Of a DNA stretch of 64,000 nt, positions 34,750-46,539 are shown in pieces (the stretch's first letter is position 1; every line of letters begins with the position of its first letter). The position numbers and the translations under genes are program-made. Under the pieces are notes generated by a model. The model worked only from the letters and a program-made list of their open reading frames with translations. It was not told the DNA's origin and made no database searches. The stretch covers positions 37,463,214 to 37,527,213 of the forward strand of contig CM063110.1 in assembly GCA_031841125.1 (NCBI GenBank), read 5' to 3'. The DNA comes from Acanthococcus lagerstroemiae. Taxonomy: Eukaryota > Arthropoda > Insecta > Hemiptera > Eriococcidae.

Positions 34750-37622
34750 GTTTGTAACTACTAGACTACTATTTTACGGTACCGGGACATAGGCTACACT
34801 TTTGGCGCGGGTTAAGTGGAACAAGTTTACCGCCGTGTCTAGGTACAGTTCTTTTTCTTGCTTCGAGACAGAACCGGAATATTCAAACGTGTTCCATATC
34901 GCGTATACTGAATGAATTTTTTCCCCCACAAGGTCGCTAAATTATCTATGAATAACTTTCAGCGTTCTGTAGCACTTTCTTTGGAACTATTTTCGTTTTT
35001 TATGTTGGTATTTCGGTTAGCGTAATTTTTTGTCTCTTAGCGTCAACGACTTGCATAACTGGTAGCTCGGTTTGTTTGCTAGATGACAGATCACATTGCT
35101 GACTCCGCGACTCGAGGTCTTGGAATGAGGAACCCTTGGACTATGACACCAGACTTCTCTTGATGTATTCGATAATAGTAGTTTCTTGATCGTTCGGCTC
35201 AAAATTCAATCAAGACCAGATTTGGGAACGGAGCTTACGAGGCTCAGAATTAATAAAGGCCTCAATTTCTCTGAATTCTGAGTCAAAAAGCAACCAAAAA
35301 AAATTAGTCCAAAATGTGCATTAGTTTTCAGATGCGCCAAGGATACGTCATTTATAATTTTTCTTAAATGTTTGGTAAGGACTCTGTACTGATAGGAGAG
35401 AGTCGCGTAGATGCTCCTTTAAACACATTCCTACATAGTATACAGGGCAGTACGCAGATATTTACTGACTGGCCTTTCCTCCCAAAAAGGCCCCTCGAAA
35501 TCTTCTTGCCCTCCTTCCCTACATCGCGACAGATGATAATAACTTCGTCAATTTGTTAATTTAAATTCGTCAATTCACTATTATTTATCAGGGAGGAGGA
35601 ATCGAGGAAAGCTTAACGTTGTCTTTTTGGAGGTTACGTAGTGAAAAAACGCCCACTTGCTACCCTATTAAAACCACCACTATACGGAACCCCCAACAAA
35701 ATTTTTGATCTTTGTTTTGTCTGTTCCTCTTTTTAAGGGCCCCCATTAGAATCGTATCATCTCTTTTTACTCATTTGGAATCGCCAAGAAAATCATCGGG
35801 TCTTTGTTTGGATCATCTGACATTTCTTTTAGAGGCCTTTCCCAGAATCTCGCAATCATTTTTTGGACACTAAGGGATCTCAGAAAAATGGTTTGATCAG
35901 TTTTTGGATTGCCCGACCTTTTTTAGAGGTCCTACGAGAATCATGATATTTTTTCTGCTGGCAAGGAGCTTCAGTTAGATGTCTAACTTTCTTTTTCTGG
36001 GCAGGGCGCTTATTATACTTTCTGTGAGCAATTTTTCTTTCAACTGAAAAAAAAAATTGTAGGCCCCTCAGGAAATTGAGTAAGCTTTTTACTTCAAATT
36101 CGCAACAATTTCGCTGATTAGGCTTTTTGCTTGAATCCATTACTGGGATTTTGGGTTACTAATCGCGAATATTCCATCTCAGATTTTTAATCTGACCTTA
36201 ATGTGGGCCCTAAAATGAAAATTCCTTCCATCCATTTGAGCCAAATTTGGATGGCTTAATAAATCGAACATAGTACCTAAAAATAAAGGCCGCCTTGATA
36301 GATAATTTCGCATATTTTTCCAGTTTTGCATTCGACTTTTATTTGAGGTCAAAATCCGAAATTCACCGCGGAAAATGAGAATTTGTTTCATAATTCGAAG
36401 TAGGTTTTCTAAGTTTGTCATCGGGAAATCCATTGTAGAATGGGATACAAATCTATTGTAAACTGTCGAATCCCGCTTGCGGCACACAGTGAGTCGAGAA
36501 ACAATTTAAAATCAACATATTGAGGGCTTGGCCTAAGAAATCGGGAAAACATTCGAAATTAGAAATCCTTTGGTCGCTAATTTTGATTATATTATATCGA
36601 GTACTCGATTTGATTCTGTTTGGGCACTAGGGCTATTGAAAAGGCTAATTTTCAGGGGTGAAGCAAATGGGGCGTTTGCATCTGTGGGAGAGATTCGCTT
36701 ATCTCTTACTGAGACAGACAACATTGTAATTTCTCATCAGTGAATAAAAAACACTGACCATTAATTTATACAAAATGTAAAATGATAATCCCTCACTGGA
36801 ATTTCTTATCAGTGAACAATGGCAGATTTTCTATTGTGCTAAAGTGTGCTTAAGCACAGAGCGGCAAAATTCAGGGGAAAATTTTAAACGAATAAAATGA
36901 GAATAAAATTTATTTTACGTATATTTTTGGAGGCGGCAAAAAAAATTTGCACTTAGAGGTCAATCAGGTACATCCGACCTTGTTAGTGAATAAAAACACT
37001 GACCATTAGTTTATACAAACTATAAAATGATAATCCTTACTCCCAATTTTATTCCAAAATCCGATCGACGTGGGACGAACTAGAGTCTTCAAAAGGCAAG
37101 CAAAGATGCTAAATTGAGAAATGTATTCGTTCTCATTTCTCTCTTTTTCTTTTTCGCGAAAAATGAAGATGAGCCCATTCCTGAATGGGAGAAGAATGAA
37201 AGTTTTTTCCTTAATTTGGCATCTCTGACAAGGTCTCGTTTCTTTTCGGTAAAAAAAAAAAAAAAATCCCTCCCATTAAGCAAGAATAGAACTTAACTTG
37301 AAATTTTTTATGGGAAGATAACAGAAATAGGAGTCTTTCGGGTCGTTGATTTTGAAAATTTCACCAGATTTTTCTTTAAACCCTAAATTGACTTTTAGAG
37401 TCCTATTCTTGAAAAATTGAGTAACGTATCAAAATAAGAGCATTTTTTCGCATCGCTGAATTCGAAAGCTTCCATGAGCTTTCTTATTAAACTGCGATTT
37501 GGGCCCCAAAATTCAAAATTGACTTTTAGGGAATCGAAGAAAGTATTGGAATTTTATGGGTTGGTGAATTCGAAAATTTCTTCAGATTCCTCTTGGATTC
37601 CCGATTTAGCCTTCAAAAGCCA
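34750..37622. other. ABCG intron, 5' part: decayed repeats, no gene
   Basis: Starts with the splice donor GTTTGT. From about 35640 the text becomes repetitive in a loose way (GAGGCCCC...GAATCAT...TTTTTTGG words). A ~52-bp block GTGAATAAAAACACTGACC... occurs twice (about 36738 and 36980). From 37300 a degenerate ~130-nt unit is seen, shared with 46540-47110 and other intron sites. Confidence 0.5.
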
Positions 37623-37630
37623 AAATTAGT

Positions 37631-38787
37631 AGGAACGGAACCACGGGGATGGGGGGTTAAAATACCCCTCCAATAATTTGGCAGTCGGTAAATTTAGAAA
37701 CTGTGTTCATTTGAATTTTTAATTTCTTATGAATGTTTGTTCGTTTGGTTATAATTATTATTTTTTTCAATTAAAAAATATTTCGATTCATAAATCGGCA
37801 ATTTTGTTTTTTCAATTTTGTCGGCGAATTCTTAGTTTAAAAAAATATTTGTATGCAAATTTTTCTTCTCTACCTCCTCAAACTGAAAGTCAGATTTCGT
37901 TTCTGAAAATGGAGTACCCTGGACTCCTGTCAGAGACTAGTCTGTCAAAAGCCGAAGGTTTCAAGCTGAGTATTGAACGTCATATCTGAAAGGTTGAAAC
38001 AAAAAGCTGAGATGTGGAAGACATTTCGAAAATCTGAAAGTCCGTAGCAAACGTTGAATTTCGAATTTCAATGACTATTCTGTTTTTACTAGATTCTCTG
38101 TTTGACCTAGGGCCTGAAATTTGAGAAAGTTGAACATTTTATTAAAATTTAAAAGTTCTGACTTTGGTCCTGGTGAATATAGGAGATAAGTTTAGTCCAG
38201 AACAAAAGTCAAAACTCCATGTGTTTTCTCCATAAGAATGAAAGGGAGCTTGTGACACAGATTTCCCCAATCCGATCGACCTAAGACTTTGTAAGTTTTT
38301 TTTTTTTGATTTTATTGTAACTAATTTAGGAGCCGAATCAGAGAAAATTTAGAAAAAAATATCACCAAGAGTGAATAACGACCACCTTAACGTGTAAAGG
38401 AAGTTGCGTGTTCCTCTCATTCCTCTCAAGTATTTCTATCATCCTTCCAGTTTACCCTCTCAGACTAAGGTATGTTCATGTGCACACGTGTGAGTGCTTG
38501 GGGGATACGGTTCTAATCTGCATTTGCAGGGACGAAACTATGGGGGGGGGGGGGTGAAACACCTCCCAATAATTTGGCAGTCGGTAAATTTTGAAACTGT
38601 TCATTTGAATTTTTCATTTTCTAAGAACGTTTGTTTGTTTGCTTATTTTTTTTTTTTTGCAATTCAAAAATATTTTGATTAAAAAATGGGCAAATAAATT
38701 TTGTCGGCGAATTTTTGGTTTTCAAAAAATATTTGTCGGCAAATTTTTCTTCTCCACCCTCAAACTGGAAGTTAAGTTTCGTTTCTG
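37631..38787 (+). mobile_element. Composite element: MITE-spacer-MITE, copy 1
   Basis: Two direct copies of one MITE (37631-37905 and 38527-38787) flank a 621-bp spacer. Each MITE starts like CAGGGACGAAACTATGGGGG (the left one as TAGGAACGGAACCACGGGG), contains CCAATAATTTGGCAGTCGG and GTCGGCGAATT, and ends TTTCGTTTCTG. Outer flanks AAAATTAG (37623-37630) and AAAACTCG (38788-38795) match at 6 of 8. The same arrangement is found inverted at 42932-45497. No coding frame is present. Confidence 0.75.
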
Positions 38788-38795
38788 AAAACTCG

Positions 38796-39600
38796 CGATA
38801 AATTTTCGATATCGACTCGGGTAGGCCCCAAATACCAAAATGAGAGCCCAAATTGAACGAACTTGATTTAATCTTTCAACATTTTCATAACCATCAAATT
38901 ACCAAATTCCAAATTGGAGGAAAAATTTCAAAATTATCTAAGTATGAGTTACTATAAGGGGAACACTCAAGTCTTTAAAAATAAAAACTATGAAATTGAA
39001 CCAAAATTAGAAATTACAATAGTTGCTGCTTCAATAGATTACTTGGATTTACAACGTCAATTAATTTTTCTCAATCTTTGGACTTCATACGTTGGCTCGT
39101 AAAATGCAAGTTTTAATGCGCTTTTTCTTCAACAGTACACGCAAAAATTGCCATTTAACCTAAGAATGATGAAGTCCAATCAAAGGTCTAATTGTCATTA
39201 CTAAATTTTTGATAGCCCCCCCCCCCCTCCTCAAACAAGAAAATGGAAATAAAACAACTTTCATTCCGATAGTTCAATCAGTTTTTATTTAAATCATATT
39301 ACGCTGCTTTTGAAAATCCGTCATTTGACAATTTAACCCTTTCTCAACAGATTAGGAAGTTTATGATGATGAAAATGAATCAGCGATCTGTAGCATTTTC
39401 AAATTGGAGTGTTTTGTGGCAACAGTCTGGGTGAGATAATAACAGTCTGATAATTTGAATATGTGATTGTTAAAACTCTCCAGTTCAATAGTCTACTCGA
39501 TTGGTAAAAACTAATTAGTGCTTGTCCGAATCGATTTATGGGGTCTTTTAAGATTGAACCAGACCACCAATTCAAAGAAATTGAGCATATAGCTGAAAGG
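38796..39600. other. ABCG intron, no gene recognised
   Basis: AT-rich sequence with a C10 run near 39218. No element ends are seen. Confidence 0.45.
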
Positions 39601-39608
39601 CATGTTAC

Positions 39609-39826
39609 GGGGTCTGGTTGACCGAGTGGATAGCACGCTGGTCTCGGAATCCGGAAGTCCCGGGTTTCAGCCCACACGTAACAACTCGCTACATTTCGAC
39701 CTAGGCCGGTTTTTCGGCCAGAAGGGAAGAGGGCCTGACAGCCCTAACAGTCTCCCCGACGTCTCTCAGGTTATGTTCGAAAGGGCGGATTCCAGGGATC
39801 GGATTGAGAGTAAATTAGAAAAGAAG
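39609..39826 (+). mobile_element. tRNA-derived SINE, copy B
   Basis: Same family as 24828-25044. Box A TGACCGAGTGG at 39619-39629, box B GGTTTCAGCCC at 39663-39673 (altered), then CTCGCTACATTTCGACCTAG and the tail with TTCGAAAGGGCGGATTCCAG and TTGAGAGTAAATTAGAAAAG. Confidence 0.85.
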
Positions 39827-39945
39827 CTTGAATCAGATTTGAAATTTAGCGCATATATGTTCGAATTCAACTACCCTTAAGGTCAGTAATTTCGATAGTC
39901 TGTCCACTTTGGGATCCCATTCTAAATTCTGGAGTCCCACATATG

Positions 39946-40106
39946 CAGGGGCGTAGCCACAGGGTGTCTGAACTCTCCCCCCTCCCCTAGCATCAACCGA
40001 AAATATGAAAAAATTGAAATTTATTCTGGTAATAGTAAGTATTACACCTGTAATGTTGTAAAAGTGAACCGACCCCCCCCCCTTCCTGTGTCTGGCTACG
40101 CCACTG
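39946..40106. mobile_element. 161-bp hAT MITE with perfect TSD
   Basis: CACATATG at 39938-39945 and 40107-40114 is a perfect 8-bp duplication. The left end CAGGGGCGTAGCCACAGG is mirrored by CCTGTGTCTGGCTACGCC followed by ACTG. A C tract and a G/C-rich block lie inside the ends. Clean example of the hAT-type MITE group that recurs in this window. Confidence 0.92.
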
Positions 40107-40114
40107 CACATATG

Positions 40115-41587
40115 TCGATATGATAACCTCAAGTGGCTGATTCAAAATCATCAGTTGCCCTAAAAATTCGTTTTGACGCTGAATTCGATAATTTTTAATT
40201 TTGCTCATTTCGAGCGAGAAATCCAAATTATGGAGTATGAATGACGAATAAAAATAACATTTTTGAAATGAGTGACTAAGAAAGTCTATTACGATACTTA
40301 CTCAATTTTCTAAGAAATCCTAATTTTCTCCACCTCACGAATCAAATTTTAAATACTAGGTCTTTTTCGAAATTGGGAGCGAGATTAAAATTTTAACAGG
40401 ACTTGGGCTGTGAGAAATGAAATTGCCGGGGCCGTTTCCTCTAGAGCACATCCAACCCTGATCGCTGCTCGTATGGGGAGCTAATCCCCAACGACCGGTA
40501 CGAAAGACAAGTTCTGTTTAGTCGGCGGAACTGAAGTGGCTCATTTTAGCTACTGTGCCATTTTATTTGCGAACCCGCGAGAACCAGAATTCCTTTTCCA
40601 TTTCGGCGAAACACAGTCTTGTCTTTTCCTGACACAACCAGTTTCGCCTCTTCTGACTCATCGAATATAATACCTGGCTCATCAGGACTGGAGATTTCTC
40701 TCCTATACTCGGTTAAATCTGTGCATGGCTGGAGACGGTGCCAATGCGGGCACGTTGTACACATTGCACACAGTTATACTAACATAGTTATCTACTCATT
40801 AGGAAGTCGATGCGGTCACCTTCATTATCATACCGGTTTTTACATAAACAAATCTTGCCACACGAATTGGACGTACGCACGACCGCGTGGCCGCGTAAAC
40901 GCCGATTAAAGAGAATTACTTAAATAATCGTTTAAAGAAATTATATACATTTAAGCATAATCATACACAGTTTACGATCCGGAAGCGGACGACTGATAGG
41001 CCAAGGAGTAGACTTGGCTCGGTTAAAATCAAACCCCGTACGAGTGAATGTAAATGCAAACTGGTTGAAACGAATTCCACCGAAACGGAAGTTATCGCAC
41101 TTCCTATAATATAATATGTCCTGCCGGTCTGTTCGAAACAATAAAACAGTCATAAAGTCATGACCTCGCCTGCAATGCAACTACGGTAAGTTGCTAAGTT
41201 CAACAAACTCAATCAACGATCGTAAATAACTGGTCTGCCCCGAAGGTTTATTATGAAAACAAAATTAAGGAAGATTGTTGTAGAGGAGAATGGGAGGGAG
41301 GCTGACCGATTGGAATACGTTTACATGGTTTAAAACAAAATTAAATTGGTGCGGGGGGGTGTACACGTGTTACTGAAACAGTGTCCCCGAGGATACATTA
41401 TTATGTGAAATATAAAAGTGAACGGGAAAAGAAATGAATCGATGTTGAAGACGAAATTAACGACCTTTTCAGTAAAAACGTAGGACAAACCATTACAAAC
41501 GACCATTTAAATATGTACAACTGCCCGACAAGCGAAATGCACGACGCTGAAGAAGTCAAATCCGCCTGAATACTAATTATGCCCCGA
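40115..41587. other. ABCG intron; one unexplained open frame
   Basis: No recognised gene. A minus-strand open stretch at 40546-40764 (72 codons) contains PDEPGIIFDESEEAKLVVSG and a Lys/Arg-rich tail; I cannot assign it (see findings). Confidence 0.4.
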
Positions 41588-42575
41588 TAAGGTAAGGTAA
41601 GGCAATATGACGCACATTTTGAAGAATGGTCATAGCTCCTTGTCAGATATCCGATAGAGCTGAAATTTTGGCTACTGATACTCTGATCCTTTATCTTTAA
41701 CTTTTATTGAGATGTTTTTTGGTTTTATCCCCATTCACCAGAGGTATAATCATTTTCTCAGACCTTCTTTCTTGGCCATCTTGCCCGATAGGAGGGGTAA
41801 GATGCCTTTTCTAGTCGAGTAAGATGGCTTATGGGAATTACATACTAAATAAAATTGTAATGAAAATATGTAAACTCATACGATTTTTTTTTTATTCGAG
41901 TATCAAACGTATAAAACGTAACTTTTAAGTAAGTAGGAATTCCTTCCGGAATTTTCAACAACCGGCTGGCTTCACGTATGCAATGTTTTTTTCCCCACAA
42001 AATTGCATCGGGTTTTGTAGCTACGTTTCTGTTCCAGACCCTCTAGCGGTCTTTCTGACGTAATTCGACTCCATAATCTAATACAACAAGCTGAGAAATT
42101 TTCATTAGATCAGTAATAATCGAAATTTATCATTCATTATAGTGCGGTATTTTGCCCTATACTCACACTTTCGCCATTTTACCAACCCTTAGAAATTGCC
42201 GTACTATGTAACTTTGAAGACAAAAACAAAGTATCGCTCGATGTACCGGTAAAACTGATGAAATATTTTGAAAGAGGAGGTTAAATATTGTACCTCTAAC
42301 ACATGATACTGAAAATAGTCGAAAATTAATCACAGTCTCACCAAATTACTTCAAAACGACCAAACATTTTCAAACACGTTTTCTTGTACAAAAGTTGCGG
42401 AAGAAAATCGTAGAAAAAAACGAACAGGTCTGCGACTATGGGAATTTGTACATAAGGCCTGGTATTAAAGTTCTTCAAATCTACTACGTCACTTTTGTTG
42501 TACAGGGCTGCCAATATAGAAACCAGACAACTGCGGCATCTTACCCACCCCATCGTATTGCCCTACCTTACCTTA
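41588..42575. mobile_element. Putative DNA element with TAAGGTAAGG inverted ends
   Basis: The left end TAAGGTAAGGTAAGGCAATA is matched, inverted, by the right end (42552-42575) with about 22 of 24 bases alike. The 988-bp interior has no transposase I recognise but contains repeated GGTAAGATG/GCAAGATG-type words near both ends (for example about 41790-41830). The target duplication is unclear beyond a possible TA. Confidence 0.6.
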
Positions 42576-42639
42576 CATTCGAACTGGAGCATTTATTTTC
42601 TGCGTGTCATTGTATTGCGGAGCCTAAAGCGGTCAGAGG

Positions 42640-42931
42640 AGGGAAAAAAGAAACTATAAAATGGATTCAGGAGCTCAAAACACCCTACTAACAACGTAAG
42701 GAATTTGAACATTGAGAAAATTTGAGTACTTGAATATCAGAGAAGAGTAGAAAGAAGCCTCAGAGGTGGAGGTAAAAGGGAAATGCCTTTTGAAACAAAT
42801 TCGGCGACCCAACAAAAATTACTATCGATGTACAGAACTTGGGGAATACCTGAGGATCAACCCTCTGTGGAGCCTGAAGGATTAAGAGAGGAAAAGAAAG
42901 AATTCCTGAAATTTATTTAGTAATCCAAGAG
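42640..42931. repeat. Degenerate ~140-nt minisatellite, left part
   Basis: Shares GGCGACCCAACAAAAATTACTATCGATGTA-type sequence, GAGCCTCAGAGGTGGAGG and TTTAGTAATCCAAGAG with 45506-45985. It was split by insertion of the composite element at 42932-45497 and rejoins cleanly when that element is removed. Confidence 0.65.
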
Positions 42932-43067
42932 CAGAGGCGAAATTTGACTTTCAGTTCGGGTGGAGAAGGAAAATTTGCCGACAAATATTTTTTGAAAACA
43001 AAAAATTCGCCGACAAAACATTTATTTAGAAAATTAGAAAATTTGCGATTTTTCAATCAAAATATTT

Positions 43068-43104
<37 letters not shown>

Positions 43105-44357
43105 AGAAGCAAGATATGGGTCCGAGGCCTAATATCTGAAAACATCCTTGTACACTCAAAAAAAGTCTGCCTTTTTCTACTCTTTATTTTTCTTCCTTTC
43201 TTCGTTCCTCTTTTTACCTTATTTTTGAAGCGCCTTTTTTATAGGGAGCCGCTTGAGACATTCTCCTTCCTCGGCCCTTGGGCAAACATACACCATCCGA
43301 GAGGTTTCTTGGATTCATTTAATACTCAGATAATAAGACTCTTTTGACCCATCAAGACCTCCTCCTCCTACTTATGTAAAACTTTTAGGACTCTTTCAGG
43401 CTTCTCTGAGACTTCAAGGATCTTCCGAATTTGTTCAAGACATTTTCAGGCTTCATTAAAACATTAAACCGTAGAAAATACAAAATTCAAATGAACAGTT
43501 TCAAAATTTACCGATTATATAATTATTAGGTTTTTCACTCCCCCCCCCTCCCCCATAGTTTCGTCCCTGCAAATGCAGATTGGAACCTTATCCCCCAAGC
43601 ACTCACATATGCACACATGAGCATATCCTAGTCTGGGAGGGTAAGCTGGAAGGATATTATGAATACTTGAGAAAAACACACAACTCCCTTTACACATTGA
43701 GGTGGTTGTTATTTACTCTTGGTGATCTGTTTTCTTTCTAAATTTCCTCTGATTCGTCTCTTAAATTGGTTCCAATGAAATCAATAAAAATCAATTTAAA
43801 AAAACTACGAAGTTTCAGGTCGATCGGATTTAGGGGAATCCGTGCCACAAGCTCCCTTTCGTTCTTATGGGGAAAACACATGAAGTTTTGACTTTTGTTC
43901 CAGACTAAATTTCCCTTCTATATCCACCAGGACCAAAGCACGTAAATTAAATAATAGAACATTTGCTATCGGATTCAGCTTGTGACATTGGAAGATAAAG
44001 TTTTTTGCTTTCAACTTTTAGACAGCCTCGTAGCCATTGGGAGGCAAGCTGGCGCTGAGCCCCCTCTAAAAGTATCTTGAGCCCCCCCCCCCTAGGCAAA
44101 AATACCACCATTTAAAAAAAAATCATAATTACGCCAGGCCCCTAACCAGAGTGGTGCTAGGGGGTACTGAGCACTCCCTAACGCTTGCCGGAGCCTCCCC
44201 TGGCAAAATTTCTTGAATAAAAATAACGAATTCTTTCTATTTTTCTCGCTAGTTTTGCTCAAAACTTTTCGTTCCACTACATTTTAATGTTTATAAACTT
44301 GTCAACAATGATTTTTCTTTTTGAAAGATAGAAGAATCGTATGTTTGTCGTTCTGTG

Positions 44358-44430
44358 ATGTATCACAAGAAAAGGGCCCGAGTGTCCATCCAGCAGTTTC
44401 AGACACACAGGCCTTTTTCTTGTGTCACAT
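44358..44430. repeat. 73-bp fold-back repeat
   Basis: Arms 44358-44378 and 44410-44430 pair at 18 of 21 around CACAAGAAAAGGGCC. The arm is close to that of the hairpin at 9709-9769. Confidence 0.6.
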
Positions 44431-44692
44431 TACTATATTCACAAACACAGTGGTAGGCTCGCAATCCAGTTCACATTGAATATCGATGGCTAAATGCCTG
44501 ATTGGCTGTTTGAGAACTGATAACTTGATAAGTCCACAGAAATAGAGTTTTTTTTTTTTACTTCCAAAAGTTCGAAAATTTGATTTTTCTGTAGGTCAAT
44601 TCTTTCACGCGATTTATTCAATTTTTTTTTCAATAGGTTAGCGGTAAGTTGAATCAACAGTCTTAATTATGAATTTTGAGACCAAATTCAAT

Positions 44693-44959
44693 CAGTGGCA
44701 TAGCCAGGATTTTCCGGGGGGGGGGGAGGCAGAGTAAGATTTTCAAGGGAGACAAAGTCAAAAATTGAAGTTTTTTTTTTTTAAATCGCCGATATTAGAG
44801 GACTATTGTATGAAAATGAAGGTAAAATTACTACTCGAGCGAAAATTTCTCGAAAAAACGTGTTTTAAAGCGAAAAATTGCTCATTTCTGCATATTTTAC
44901 ATTCAATTTCAGGTGCCTTGGGGGCATTCTTACCCTTTGCCCCCCTGACTATACCACTG
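44693..44959. mobile_element. Possible nested hAT MITE (CAGTGGCATAGCCAGG ends)
   Basis: The left end CAGTGGCATAGCCAGG resembles the inverted right end CAGTGGTATAGTCAGGGG. A G9-10 tract sits just inside the left end. Flanks do not match, so a target duplication is not supported. Confidence 0.5.
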
Positions 44960-45505
44960 CCTCGTAGAACTCTTCACATTATATACTATGTGTATCCTCA
45001 AGCCCCCCCCCCATGGTGAACGGTCGGCACCACTTACAGCTGATGGCTGGCTACGGGCCCTGCTTTTAGATTCTAAAAATTTTAGGCTCTAGGTCAAACA
45101 GAGAATCTAGTAAGCTCAGAATAGTCATCGAAATTCAATGTTTGCTACCGACTTTCAGGATTTCGAAATGTCTTCCACATCTCAGCTTTGTTTCAACCTT
45201 TCAGATAACGTTCGATCTTCGGCTTTTGACTGACTAGTCTCTGACAGGAGTCCCGGGTAACCCATTTTCAGAAACGAAATTTCACTTTCAGTTTGGGGAG
45301 GAAACTAGAAATTCACCGACAAAATTCTTTAAAAATTAAAAATTTGCCGATTTTGTAATCGAAATATTCTTAATTGAAAAAATAAACAAATGAACAAACA
45401 AATATTCATAAAAAAAGAAAAATTCAATTAAAATTTGTCGACTGCCAAATTATTGGGGGGGGGGTCAACCCCCACACCACCTATAGTCTCGCCCCTGTCC
45501 AAGAG

Positions 45506-45985
45506 ACTCTACTATTGATGTAAGAACTCGAAAACTGAAGGAAATTAGGAGTTTGAAGGGTCAAGGGGTGGGAAGAAAAAAAAACAAATGGATTTAGGGA
45601 CACAAAAAACCCTCCTAATAACAACATAAAGAACTTGGAAATTGGAGAAATTGAAGTTCTTGAATATTATACCGCTGAAGAGCCTCAAATGTGGATGCGG
45701 GGTTGGAGAAATAACTTTTAAAACGGATTCGGAGACCCAACAAAAATGTACTATAAACGTGAAGAACTTGAAAATCAGGGCTCTGTGCAGCCTGAAAGAT
45801 AAAAGAAAGGGGAGAAATAATTCATGAAATCAATTTAGTAACTCAAGAACCCTTTCCATCGATGTAAAGACGTCGGAATTGAGGGACATTAGAGTAACTG
45901 AAAATTAGCTCCCTGTAGATACTAAATTGTTGAGGGGAGAGAGGAAATATTCTCTAAAATGAATTCAGCGACTCTTGAAACCCCC
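45506..45985. repeat. Degenerate ~140-nt minisatellite, right part
   Basis: Three or so decayed units with AACTTGGAAATT / GAACTTGAAAATC, GAGCCTCAAATGTGGATG, GACCCAACAAAAATGTACTA and TTTAGTAACTCAAGAACCC blocks. Continuation of 42640-42931. Confidence 0.6.
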
Positions 45986-46539
45986 ATTGGAAAAATAAAA
46001 CAATTTTCAGGCTCATATAGGAAGGCTTTCTTTTCTTAGCTACTGAAGCTCAAATCTACAAAATCAATGTTAATTCCCATAAGAAATTTCCCCCTCCCCT
46101 GCGATCCAGTTAACTTTTTCCAGTTTTGCTAAACGTTTTCAGAAAAGGGCGACCATCAAAGGCTACACGAGCTCTATTAACAAGGTATCGTCATTTTTAA
46201 ATTTTCTGTCTTGTTTTTTCGTAGACGGGCGGAAGTAGTTACTTTTTTTGGCGTTTAACTTTATTTCCTACACGAGTGACACTTTTTTTACCGTGCATGT
46301 GTTTTAACTGTCGTTTATTACGTTCTTTGATTGTGCATTTCTTTTTTCGGTCATTGATCATTTCTTTCCCTGTTAAGCTCTCTAAAAATGTGTCGTGATT
46401 TCCTCATTTTTGTCGCGTCGATAAATGCATCCCATTAATTATTCCATTCAAAAACAACCAAAAATACTATTCAAAGGTTTTCACAGATGGGCCCTTCTTT
46501 TTATTTTTTTTAAATTGCAAAGTCGAATCGTCACAGGGT

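Larger units (their letters stand above)
44023..45062. mobile_element. 1040-bp hAT element with perfect TSD, nested in the composite
   Basis: CTTTTAGA at 44015-44022 and 45063-45070 is a perfect 8-bp duplication. Termini are CAGCCTCGTAGCCATTGG and, inverted, CAGGGCCCGTAGCCAGCC. It interrupts the spacer of the composite element, whose two parts join cleanly once it is removed. It contains a fold-back at 44358-44430 and a further MITE-like segment at 44693-44959. No transposase is seen. Confidence 0.85.
42932..45497 (-). mobile_element. Composite element: MITE-spacer-MITE, copy 2 (inverted, perfect TSD)
   Basis: Outer flanks TCCAAGAG at 42924-42931 and 45498-45505 form a perfect 8-bp duplication. 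Read on the minus strand it is MITE (45497-45269), spacer homologous to 37906-38526, and a second MITE (43569-42932). The spacer is interrupted by a 1040-bp hAT (44023-45062). The second MITE is expanded by extra sequence at about 43105-43475, including a 28-base A run at 43076-43103 nearby. Outer termini are CAGAGGCGAAATTTG and, inverted, CAGGGGCGAGACTATAGG. Confidence 0.85.

Noticed and set aside
37631..45497. One ~1.2-kb-arm palindrome formed by local inverted duplication
   Set aside because: Each arm has its own 8-bp flanking duplication and different flanking DNA, so they are two separate insertions in opposite orientation.
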